DNA of 6,378 nucleotides from assembly GCA_035296905.1 (NCBI GenBank), contig DATHAA010000021.1:1-6378 (forward strand). Direction: 5' to 3'. The position numbers and the translations under genes were made by a program. This document shows positions 1-4,909 of the stretch, one piece after another (the stretch's first letter is position 1; each line of letters opens with the position of its first letter). This DNA is from DATEOR01 sp035296905 (lineage in GTDB: Bacteria; Actinomycetota; Thermoleophilia; Gaiellales; Gaiellaceae). Below the pieces are notes generated by a model. That model was not told the DNA's origin. It saw only the letters and a list, made by a program, of their open reading frames with translations, and did not search any database.

Positions 1-264
1 GTTCGCCTCGCGCAGGAGCGGAAGGTCCTTCGGCTCGTGGGAGACACGACCGGCCAGGTTGAAGACGAGCTCGCAGCCGACCGCCGCCGGGCGGACGTCT
101 TCCGTCAAGAGCCTCCCCCGGAAAATCTCAACGCCCATCTCTTCGAGCGCACTCGCATCCGTCGCGGGCCGGACCAGGGCGCGAAGCTCGTCGCCGCGCT
201 CGAGGAGCAACGGGACGAGATGACGTCCGAGGAACCCGGTCGCCCCGGTGACGAAGACCCGCAC
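1..264 (-). CDS. NAD-dependent epimerase/dehydratase (extended SDR), N-terminal part only
   Basis: This is the first 88 codons of a gene that runs off the left edge of the window. The protein opens with VRVFVTGATGFLG, the Rossmann-fold dinucleotide site GxxGxxG of extended short-chain dehydrogenases (glycines at residues 7, 10 and 13). It continues with a basic LVRPATD segment after the second strand, where this family contacts the NAD(P) ribose or phosphate, and with VFNLAGRVSH, equivalent to the family's V-x-H/N-x-A-A/G motif near residue 70. Members act on nucleotide sugars, hydroxysteroids or flavonoid-like substrates; the substrate cannot be told from this fragment, since the catalytic YxxxK lies outside. 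GTG 264 is chosen because the Rossmann strand begins right there and no other start lies just upstream in frame. The gene begins 7 nt after the cupin stop, so the two are probably cotranscribed. No clear Shine-Dalgarno is visible, and translational coupling is possible. Confidence 0.88.
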   Translation of the reverse strand, partial: MRVFVTGATGFLGRHLVPLLLERGDELRALVRPATDASALEEMGVEIFRGRLLTEDVRPAAVGCELVFNLAGRVSHEPKDLPLLREAN

Positions 265-271
265 GGAGCGT

Positions 272-586
272 CTACTCGCGCTTGCGCTCGAACACGACGA
301 GCAGGCTGAGCAGCTCGTAGGAGCTGAACCGGTGCTCCGCGTGCGCGGGCACGAACACCGCGTGTCCTTCCTCGAGTTCGACGGTCTCGCCTTCCACGTC
401 GAGCGTTCCCCGCCCCTCGAGCACGTAGTACACCTCATCGTCCTCGTGGGGCTGCTGGCGGTCGGGCTCGGGCGCGACGAGGACGTATATCCCGAGCTCG
501 AGCCCGGGCGACTCGTGCACGATCTCGTAGCCGCCGCTTGCTCCGAGACGCTCTCTGGCTCCCTCGATGTCGAACGGTTGCAGCAC
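272..586 (-). CDS. small single-domain cupin protein
   Basis: A complete 104-residue protein with one Cupin_2-type beta-barrel. Motif 1 is QPHEDDEVYYVLEGRG (residues 45-60), with H47 and E51 as likely metal ligands; the usual first histidine of HxH is Q45. Motif 2 is GHAVFVPAHAEHRF (74-87), where H85 is the expected last ligand. Length is typical for a stand-alone cupin. Small cupins bind a divalent metal and serve as isomerases, dioxygenases or sensors, so the substrate cannot be predicted from sequence. The start is GTG 586, the first start after an in-frame TAG at 598-596. There is no convincing Shine-Dalgarno, but TAGGCT lies at -12 to -7, which suits a leaderless transcript. It is followed closely by the epimerase gene and separated from the upstream selenoprotein candidate by 116 nt containing a strong hairpin. 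Confidence 0.85.
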   Translation of the reverse strand: MLQPFDIEGARERLGASGGYEIVHESPGLELGIYVLVAPEPDRQQPHEDDEVYYVLEGRGTLDVEGETVELEEGHAVFVPAHAEHRFSSYELLSLLVVFERKRE

Positions 587-598
587 GCGGCGAGCCTA
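587..598 (-). promoter_or_regulatory. candidate -10 box for a leaderless cupin mRNA
   Basis: Reading on the minus strand, TAGGCT occupies -12 to -7 relative to the cupin GTG at 586. It fits the TAnnnT -10 pattern used where transcription begins at the first base of the start codon. No Shine-Dalgarno is visible between it and the start, and no good -35 box was found. This is a short match in GC-rich sequence and is suggestive only. Confidence 0.3.
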
Positions 599-605
599 AC
601 AACGC

Positions 606-638
606 GGAGCGGCCGGGGAGCCCCGCCCCGGCCGCTTC
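606..638 (-). terminator. GC-rich hairpin, possible intrinsic terminator after the selenoprotein candidate
   Basis: A perfect 10-bp inverted repeat (gcggccgggg at 609-618, ccccggccgc at 626-635) encloses a 7-nt loop, and the stem can be lengthened outward by an A-T, a G-T and a G-C pair. On the minus strand it lies 68-100 nt downstream of the stop of the peroxiredoxin-like gene and ahead of the cupin gene. It is followed by TCCGCGTTGTT rather than a clean T-tract, so intrinsic termination would be weak; Rho-assisted termination or mRNA stabilisation are alternatives. A smaller 6-bp hairpin with a CGAA loop lies at 670-685. I see no gene in 587-702. Confidence 0.45.
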
Positions 639-702
639 GGCGACGCGCTGCTGGTGCAGCCCGTTAGCGGAGCGGCGAACCGCTCGCACTGTCCGCCGTC
701 GC

Positions 703-1260
703 CTACCCGTCGTCGGTGGAGCGAAACCTCGGCCCGCGGAGGGTGCGGAGGACCTCCGAGGGCGCGGGGCGATCGGCTGCGCCTCGGCTGCGGCGGATCC
801 AGGCAACACGGCCGTCGGGCGCGAGAAGAAGGTCGCCGCCGAGCTCGGCGTAGTCCTCGGTCGCCCTGTGCGGGAGGCGCCCTTTCAGGACGGATCGGAA
901 TCCTGCCCACCAGGCGCGCGGCGAGAACAGGAGCGTGCCCGCACCCGCGCGGCCGAACCCGAAAACCCGGTAGGTGCTCCACGTCGGATCCGAGAGGAGG
1001 GGCACGGTCAGCCCGAGCTCCCGGCCGACGCGTTGGAGCGGCTCCGGTTCTGCGGGCGAGACGATCGCCACGTCCAGCTCCTCCCGGCCCGCGAGCTCCT
1101 TCTGCACCTGAACCAGGTGCCTCTGGCAGACGAGTCAGTACAGGTGCCGCGCGAAGACGAAGAGGACGGGCCGGCCCACGAAATCGGCAGGCCCAACGAG
1201 ATTCCCGGCTGTATCGGGGAGCGCGAAGTGCGGAGCCGGGTCGCCTGCTTCGATCGGCAT
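703..1260 (-). CDS. peroxiredoxin-like (AhpC/TSA, PRXL2-type) candidate selenoprotein with in-frame UGA at codon 42
   Basis: From ATG 1260 (an in-frame TAG lies two codons upstream) the frame gives 185 residues if the TGA at 1137-1135 is read as selenocysteine. Residues 5-36 (AGDPAPHFALPD, then VGRPVLFVFAR) are the typical N-terminal strands of AhpC/TSA proteins. Residues 38-48 read RHLY-U-LVC-QRH, matching the RHxGCxxCRxH active site of peroxiredoxin-like proteins with Sec42 in place of the first Cys. Cys45 is the only cysteine. After the TGA the same frame continues the family: VAIVSP (strand), LSDPTWSTYRVFG, WAGFRSVLKGRLP and ELGGDLLLAPDGRVAWIRRS to the end, with no other stop until 705-703. 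A hairpin suited to SelB lies just downstream of the UGA. The likely role is a cytosolic thiol/peroxide oxidoreductase. The alternative is a Cys-to-stop mutation or a sequencing error (TGC to TGA). Starting at GTG 1107 would remove the active site and the first strands, so that reading is improbable. Confidence 0.82.
1104..1137 (-). promoter_or_regulatory. UGA codon plus candidate bacterial SECIS hairpin
   Basis: On the minus-strand mRNA, UGA (1137-1135) is followed 14 nt later by the 7-bp perfect stem GCACCUG / CAGGUGC with a 3-nt apical loop GUU (1113-1111). The loop begins 21 nt after the UGA. Bacterial SECIS elements lie inside the coding region directly downstream of the UGA, with a short apical loop whose first positions include a G (GU in E. 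coli fdhF) contacted by SelB. Spacing and loop both fit this model. An alternative lower stem pairs UCUG (1130-1127) with CAGA (1104-1101), leaving a 5'-side bulge. The stem encodes HLVQV in the protein, so the pairing is held within coding sequence. A SECIS-specific scan and SelB binding have not been tested. Confidence 0.68.
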
Positions 1261-1310
1261 CGTCTAGGCGGTTGATCGGTAGTGGAGGCGCAACCCTCTA
1301 CATTCTGCCC
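1261..1310. promoter_or_regulatory. 50-bp divergent promoter region between selenoprotein candidate and FAD oxidase
   Basis: The two divergent genes start at 1260 (minus) and 1311 (plus), so both promoters must fit in or near these 50 bp. For the plus gene, TACATT at 1299-1304 sits at -12 to -7 from the GTG and matches TAnnnT for a leaderless transcript; the GGAGG at 1284-1288 is 22 nt away, too far to act as a ribosome binding site. For the minus gene I see neither a clear -10 box nor a Shine-Dalgarno. No operator palindrome is obvious. Confidence 0.35.
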
Positions 1311-2417
1311 GTGGACGAGTCGGCAGAGGTGGTGATCGTCGGTGGCGGAGTCATGGGCGCGAGCGTCGCCTACCACCTCACCACCCTGGGCGTGACGGAC
1401 ATCGTCCTCCTGGAGTGGAACGAGCTCGCTTCCGGGTCCACGAGCAAGTCGGCGGGAGGCATCCGGGCCCAGTTCGCGGACGAGCTAAACGTGCGCATCG
1501 CGCTCAGGTCGATCGACGAGTTCACCGCGTTCGCCGAGCTCGTCGGTGCGGAAATCGACTTCGACCAGGCGGGCTACCTCTTCTTGCTGGACAACGAGCA
1601 GGACGAGGCCCAGTTCCGTGCCGCCCTGGAGCTCCAGCACTCTCTGGGGGTTCCGTCCCGGGAGCTTCCCGTCGAAGAGGCGGCGGCGATCGTCCCTGGC
1701 CTCGAAACCTCCGACCTCCTTGCCGCCACCTTCTGCCCCATCGACGGCTACGCGACCCCCGAAGCGGTCGTCCAGGGCTACGCTGCCGCAGCCCGCAGCA
1801 GCGGCGCACGGATCCGGCAGGGCGACCCGGCAACCGGAATCGATGTGGAGGGTGGTCGGGTCACCGGCGTCGCTACCCGGGCCGGGCGAATCGCCACGCC
1901 GACCGTCGTTTGCGCGGCGGGCGCATGGTCGGGCGACGTTGCCGCGCTGGCCGGCGTCGACCTCCCCGTTCATGGGGAACGGCGATTCATGCACTACACG
2001 CCAGACTCGGGCGGCCTGCCGCGAAGCCTGCCGCTAACGGTCGACTTCTCGACCGGCTTCTACTTCCACAGCGAGGGCCCGGGCCTGGTGTTCGGCGGCC
2101 GGGAGGAGTCGCTCGACGACGTTGCCGAGCACGCACTCCGCCGGCTTCCCCTGCTCGCAGAGCTGCCGGTGCAGGCGAGCTGGAGCGGGTACTACGAGAT
2201 GAGCCCCGATCACAACGCGATCGTCGGGGCGACCGCGGATCCGCAGGGCTTCCTCTACGCGACCGGCTTCTCGGGGCACGGATTCCAGCAGGCCCCCGCG
2301 GTCGCCGAGCACCTGGCCGAGCTCGTCGTCGGACGCGAACCAACCCTTGACCTCTCTCCCTTCTCACTGGAGCGATTCGCTCGCGGGGAGGTGCGCGAGG
2401 AGCATTTCGTGATCTGA
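1311..2417 (+). CDS. FAD-dependent oxidoreductase, DAO family (sarcosine oxidase beta subunit-like)
   Basis: A 368-residue flavoprotein of the D-amino-acid oxidase fold. It begins with EVVIVGGGVMGASVAYHL, the FAD-binding GxGxxG (residues 11-16). It has LLEWNELASGSTSKSAGG, typical of the sarcosine oxidase beta group, after the second strand. The substrate domain ends with WSGYYEMSPDHNAIVG (291-306), and the C-terminal FAD-capping signature is ATGFSGHGFQQAP (around 317-329). Family members oxidise N-methyl or primary amines of small amino acids (sarcosine, glycine, proline, dimethylglycine), giving imine and, when oxygen is the acceptor, H2O2; the exact substrate cannot be assigned. GTG 1311 is chosen because it places the Rossmann strand at the N-terminus. 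The frame stays open far upstream, but that stretch overlaps the divergent gene and encodes unrelated arginine-rich sequence. A histidine phosphatase gene follows after 8 nt. ThiO-type glycine oxidases share this fold, so a link to thiamin synthesis is possible but unproven. Confidence 0.88.
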   Translation: MDESAEVVIVGGGVMGASVAYHLTTLGVTDIVLLEWNELASGSTSKSAGGIRAQFADELNVRIALRSIDEFTAFAELVGAEIDFDQAGYLFLLDNEQDEAQFRAALELQHSLGVPSRELPVEEAAAIVPGLETSDLLAATFCPIDGYATPEAVVQGYAAAARSSGARIRQGDPATGIDVEGGRVTGVATRAGRIATPTVVCAAGAWSGDVAALAGVDLPVHGERRFMHYTPDSGGLPRSLPLTVDFSTGFYFHSEGPGLVFGGREESLDDVAEHALRRLPLLAELPVQASWSGYYEMSPDHNAIVGATADPQGFLYATGFSGHGFQQAPAVAEHLAELVVGREPTLDLSPFSLERFARGEVREEHFVI

Positions 2418-2425
2418 TTCGAGCG

Positions 2426-3016
2426 ATGCGCCTTTTCGTCATCGCCCGCCACGCCGAGTCAACCCTGAACGAGCTCTCGCTTGTGAACGGCGACCCGTCC
2501 GTTCCGGTCGGCCTGACCGAGCGCGGCCGCGAGGAGGCAGCGCTCCTCGGCCTCCAGGTCGCGAACATCCCGCTCGACGCCTGCGTCCACACGCGTTTCG
2601 CTCGCACGCGAGAGACGGCTCGGATCGCGGTTGCAGGAAGAGATGTGGAGCTTTTCGAGGAGGCCCTGCTCGACGACATCGACGTTGGCGAGCTCGAGGG
2701 CAGACCCATCGACGAGTACCGCACCTGGAAGCGGGCGCATACGCGCGATGATCCTTTTCCGGCCGGGGAGAGCATGAACGATGCTGCCAGACGCTACGCC
2801 GAGGGATTCGCGCGGATGCTGGCATCTCCTTACGAGCACGTGCTGGTCGTCTGCCACGAGATCCCGCTCCGGTACGCCCTGAACGGCGCGGCCGGGTCAG
2901 ATCAGCTCGACGGCCCGGTGCGAAACCTCGAGAACGCGAAGCCGTTCCTCTTCGAGGAGGAGCCGCTTCGGCGGGCAGTGCAGCGAATCGAGCGACTCGC
3001 CGGGGCTCCCGTCTAG
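2426..3016 (+). CDS. histidine phosphatase superfamily protein (phosphoglycerate mutase-like)
   Basis: A 196-residue enzyme of the branch-1 histidine phosphatase family. The phosphate-pocket signature is RHAES at residues 8-12 (R8, H9 the phospho-histidine), followed by LTERGREEAALLG (30-42), usual for these proteins. HTRFARTRETA (55-65) supplies the second arginine (R60), DDIDVGELEGR (83-93) the acidic region, and CHEIPLR (143-149) the second catalytic histidine H144, where most relatives have HG rather than HE. These residues indicate an active phosphatase or mutase on a small phosphoester, with specificity unknown. The gene lies 8 nt after the oxidase stop, so the pair is probably one operon. 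ATG 2426 is immediately before the first strand, and only a weak GAG-type Shine-Dalgarno precedes it. The gene ends about 50 nt before the promoter and riboswitch of the next operon. Confidence 0.88.
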   Translation: MRLFVIARHAESTLNELSLVNGDPSVPVGLTERGREEAALLGLQVANIPLDACVHTRFARTRETARIAVAGRDVELFEEALLDDIDVGELEGRPIDEYRTWKRAHTRDDPFPAGESMNDAARRYAEGFARMLASPYEHVLVVCHEIPLRYALNGAAGSDQLDGPVRNLENAKPFLFEEEPLRRAVQRIERLAGAPV

Positions 3017-3080
3017 CGGTTCGCCCGAGCTGTGGCCGCGAGCGACTCCCGTCCGAAGCCTTAGGGTTAGACTTCAAGCC
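3017..3080 (+). promoter_or_regulatory. likely promoter of the thiamin-regulated operon
   Basis: The 64 bp between the phosphatase stop and the riboswitch contain TAGACT at 3068-3073, a TAnnnT -10 box that would place the transcription start near 3080, just before the aptamer begins. The -35 position holds no recognisable TTGACA-like hexamer. No hairpin with a T-tract is evident, so readthrough from the upstream genes is also possible. Confidence 0.4.
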
Positions 3081-3081
3081 C

Positions 3082-3174
3082 GAAAGCCCGGGGTGCCGCT
3101 TCCTAGCGGCTGAGATAGGGCTGGGAGCCCTGACCCGACGAACCTGATCTGGGTAATGCCAGCGAAGGGAGCGG
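3082..3174 (+). promoter_or_regulatory. TPP riboswitch (THI element) controlling cytX
   Basis: The aptamer core is plainly recognisable: GGGGTGCC (3090-3097), the pyrimidine-sensing CTGAGAT (3110-3116), ACCCGACGAACCTGATCTGG (3133-3152) and GTAATGCCAGCGAAGGGA (3153-3170). Order and spacing match the thi-box consensus, including the short P3 arm (CCGC/GCGG, 3096-3109). The closing stem P1 can pair GCCC (3086-3089) with GGGAGC (3167-3172). The 3' strand of P1 holds the AAGGGAG Shine-Dalgarno of the permease start GTG 3177. Thiamin pyrophosphate binding would therefore stabilise P1 and hide the ribosome binding site, so control is probably translational. I see no separate expression platform with a terminator between aptamer and gene. 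Confidence 0.95.
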
Positions 3175-3176
3175 TC

Positions 3177-4499
3177 GTGGACAGATCGGAGCGGAGCTGG
3201 GGGATCACACCCGTTCCCGAGCGCCTGCGGACGCTCTCCTTCGTCGACAACCTGCTTCTCTGGTCGAACCTCGGTGTGTCACTGCTCGTCCTGGTCGCGG
3301 GTGCATTGCTGGTACCGGCGCTCGGCCTGCCGCGCGCGCTTCTCGCCATCCTCGTCGGTGCGCTTGTCGGCAACGCCCTGCTTGGGCTGGCCGGCCTAAT
3401 CGGAGCCGAGCGGCGCCTACCCGGAATGGTGCTTCTCCGTGAGCCCCTCGGAGTCCGCGGCTCGTATGCCCCAACGGCGTTGAACGTCCTCCAGAACCTC
3501 GGCTGGGCGACCTTCGAGCTGATCGTGATCGCGACAGCCGCGAGCGCCCTTGCCGACCGTGCCTTCCGGTTCGAGGCGCGCTGGGTCTGGGTGCTTGCGT
3601 TCGGGGCGCTGACCGCGCTGCTCGCCCTGGCCGGGCCGATCTCGTTCGTCCGCCGCTGGGTTCGACGCTTCGCGCTCTGGGCCGTCCTCGCCTCGACTGT
3701 CTACCTCGTCTGGTGGGCCGTCGACGGCGCCGACCTGGGAGCGCTCTGGTCGCGGCCCGGCGAGGGAGGCTTGACGTTCTGGCAGGGGGTCGACCTGACC
3801 GTGGCGATGGCTGCATCCTGGCTCCCGCTCGCCGCCGACTACACGAGGTTCTCGAGGAGCGGCAAGGGAGCGTTCTGGGGAACCGCGATCGGCTACTTCG
3901 TGCCGAACGCACTTCTCTACGGGCTGGGCGCCCTGCTCCTCCTCTCGCGAGACCTCTCCGACCCGACCACGCTCATCCCTGCGGTAGCTGTCGGCGGTCT
4001 CGCGAGCGCGATCGCCCTCTTGGCGCTCACCGTCGACGAGACCGACGAGCCGTTCGCCAACGTGTACTCGGCGGCCGTCTCACTCCAGAACCTCGTCCCC
4101 GACGCGCCGCAGCGCCTCCTGATCCTGGCCGCGGCCGGAACTGCTACGGGTGCCGCACTCGTGATCGACCTCGTCGAGTATCAGTCGTTTCTCTTCCTGC
4201 TCGGCTCGTTCTTCATCCCACTCTTCGGCGTCCTCGCAGCCGACTTCGTGATCGGAGCCGCCGCGCCCGTCGCAGTCCGCTGGAGCGGTCTGGTCGCCTG
4301 GTTGGGCGGGTTCGCCGTCTACCAGTGGATTCAGCCGACGGGACCCGGCTTTTGGACGTCGTGGCTCGGTCATGTCCCCGACGCCGGCACGGTGACGACC
4401 GGGGCGTCGATTCCAGCCTTCGGGGCCGGCTTCCTCCTCTACGCAGCCCTGCGGCTCCGGCCGGTGGCGCGACCGGCAACGGCCTCTCGGACGCCGTGA
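3177..4499 (+). CDS. cytX: NCS1-family permease, putative hydroxymethylpyrimidine transporter CytX
   Basis: A 440-residue polytopic membrane protein with about 12 hydrophobic segments (roughly 25-48, 53-76, 104-125, 134-153, 164-182, 207-222, 233-257, 265-287, 314-333, 335-361, 367-385, 405-425). The N-terminal SWGITPVPERLRTLSFVDN followed by LLLWSNLGVSL, the loop DYTRFSR (221-227) and ANVYSAAVSLQN (294-305) are typical of nucleobase:cation symporters, and especially of CytX, which is repeatedly found under THI elements and is thought to import the thiamin pyrimidine HMP. The start is GTG 3177: AAGGGAG lies 5 nt upstream, and the protein then begins VDRSERSWGI. The in-frame ATG 3156 is conserved aptamer sequence, not a start. 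The stop overlaps the next gene's GTG (GTGA), indicating coupled translation. The family call is secure; the substrate rests on the riboswitch context and the resemblance to CytX. Confidence 0.9.
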   Translation: MDRSERSWGITPVPERLRTLSFVDNLLLWSNLGVSLLVLVAGALLVPALGLPRALLAILVGALVGNALLGLAGLIGAERRLPGMVLLREPLGVRGSYAPTALNVLQNLGWATFELIVIATAASALADRAFRFEARWVWVLAFGALTALLALAGPISFVRRWVRRFALWAVLASTVYLVWWAVDGADLGALWSRPGEGGLTFWQGVDLTVAMAASWLPLAADYTRFSRSGKGAFWGTAIGYFVPNALLYGLGALLLLSRDLSDPTTLIPAVAVGGLASAIALLALTVDETDEPFANVYSAAVSLQNLVPDAPQRLLILAAAGTATGAALVIDLVEYQSFLFLLGSFFIPLFGVLAADFVIGAAAPVAVRWSGLVAWLGGFAVYQWIQPTGPGFWTSWLGHVPDAGTVTTGASIPAFGAGFLLYAALRLRPVARPATASRTP

Positions 4500-4909
4500 T
4501 CGCGCTCGCCGGTTGTGAGGACGCCGTGTACGCCGTCGAGATCGGCGAGTCCGCCGACGAGGACGAATTAATCGACCGGCATGCGGGGGGCGCGATCGAG
4601 CGCGAGCGGCCCCTCCACCTCGTTCCAGGCTGGGCCAAGGATCACTTCCTGGACATTGACGCCGCCGGCTCGGCGATCGTCCTCGTTCTCGAGCGGCGAC
4701 CCCCGCTGATGGTCTCCCACGACGCCGGAACGACCTGGACCGAGCGCGGATCGGGGCTGCCCACCGGCAAGGCGGTCGTCATCGGGGAGAATCCGGATCA
4801 TGTTCTGTACGGCGCCCGAAACCGCCTCTATGTCTCCCAGAACGGAGGCGTCTTCTGGCGGGCGCTCGGCGTCGAGCTACCCGAGATCGTCGACGTGGCC
4901 TGGAGCTAG
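4496..4909 (+). CDS. small protein with two Asp-box (BNR) motifs, function unknown
   Basis: A 137-residue protein that starts at a GTG overlapping the permease stop (GTGA) and whose own stop abuts the next ATG. Two Asp boxes of the form S-x-D/N-x-G-x-x-W are visible: SHDAGTTW (residues 74-81) and SQNGGVFW (114-121), spaced 40 residues apart as in successive beta-propeller blades. Other blade-like strands are DAVYAVEIG (9-17), LDIDAAGSAIVLVLE (52-66) and DHVLYGARNRLYVS (101-114). There is no signal peptide or membrane segment, so it is probably cytosolic. It is too short for a whole six- or seven-bladed propeller; it may form a partial propeller, assemble as oligomers, or pack on a partner. 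I do not recognise a specific family. Its place between a CytX-type transporter and an M20 hydrolase under a TPP riboswitch suggests an accessory role in thiamin precursor metabolism, which is inference. Continuous coding in this frame and tight junctions support a real gene. Confidence 0.75.
   Translation: MIALAGCEDAVYAVEIGESADEDELIDRHAGGAIERERPLHLVPGWAKDHFLDIDAAGSAIVLVLERRPPLMVSHDAGTTWTERGSGLPTGKAVVIGENPDHVLYGARNRLYVSQNGGVFWRALGVELPEIVDVAWS

Noticed and set aside
37..667. Plus-strand open frames opposite the cupin and epimerase genes
   Set aside because: They show no recognisable domains. The minus-strand readings contain clear cupin and Rossmann motifs, so the plus frames are high-GC shadows.
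703..1107. A 134-residue reading starting at GTG 1107, downstream of the TGA
   Set aside because: It lacks the first strands and the whole redox motif of the thioredoxin fold, while the missing part is encoded in the same frame just upstream of the TGA. The read-through protein is far more complete.
1135..1137. Simple pseudogene explanation for the TGA
   Set aside because: The frame is otherwise intact to a normal family length, the stop sits exactly on the catalytic Cys position, and a SECIS-like hairpin follows. It remains the main alternative until sel genes are confirmed.
654..1310. Open upstream extension of the FAD oxidase frame
   Set aside because: It encodes low-complexity arginine/proline/glycine-rich sequence antisense to the peroxiredoxin-like gene. 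The Rossmann strand starts only after GTG 1311.
3156..3176. ATG 3156 as start of the permease
   Set aside because: This ATG is part of the conserved TPP aptamer sequence (GTAATGCCAGCG), and the good Shine-Dalgarno fits GTG 3177.
3713..4495. Long open frame running into the Asp-box gene from within cytX
   Set aside because: Before 4496 the translation is arginine-rich out-of-frame sequence of the permease gene; recognisable protein begins only after the permease stop.
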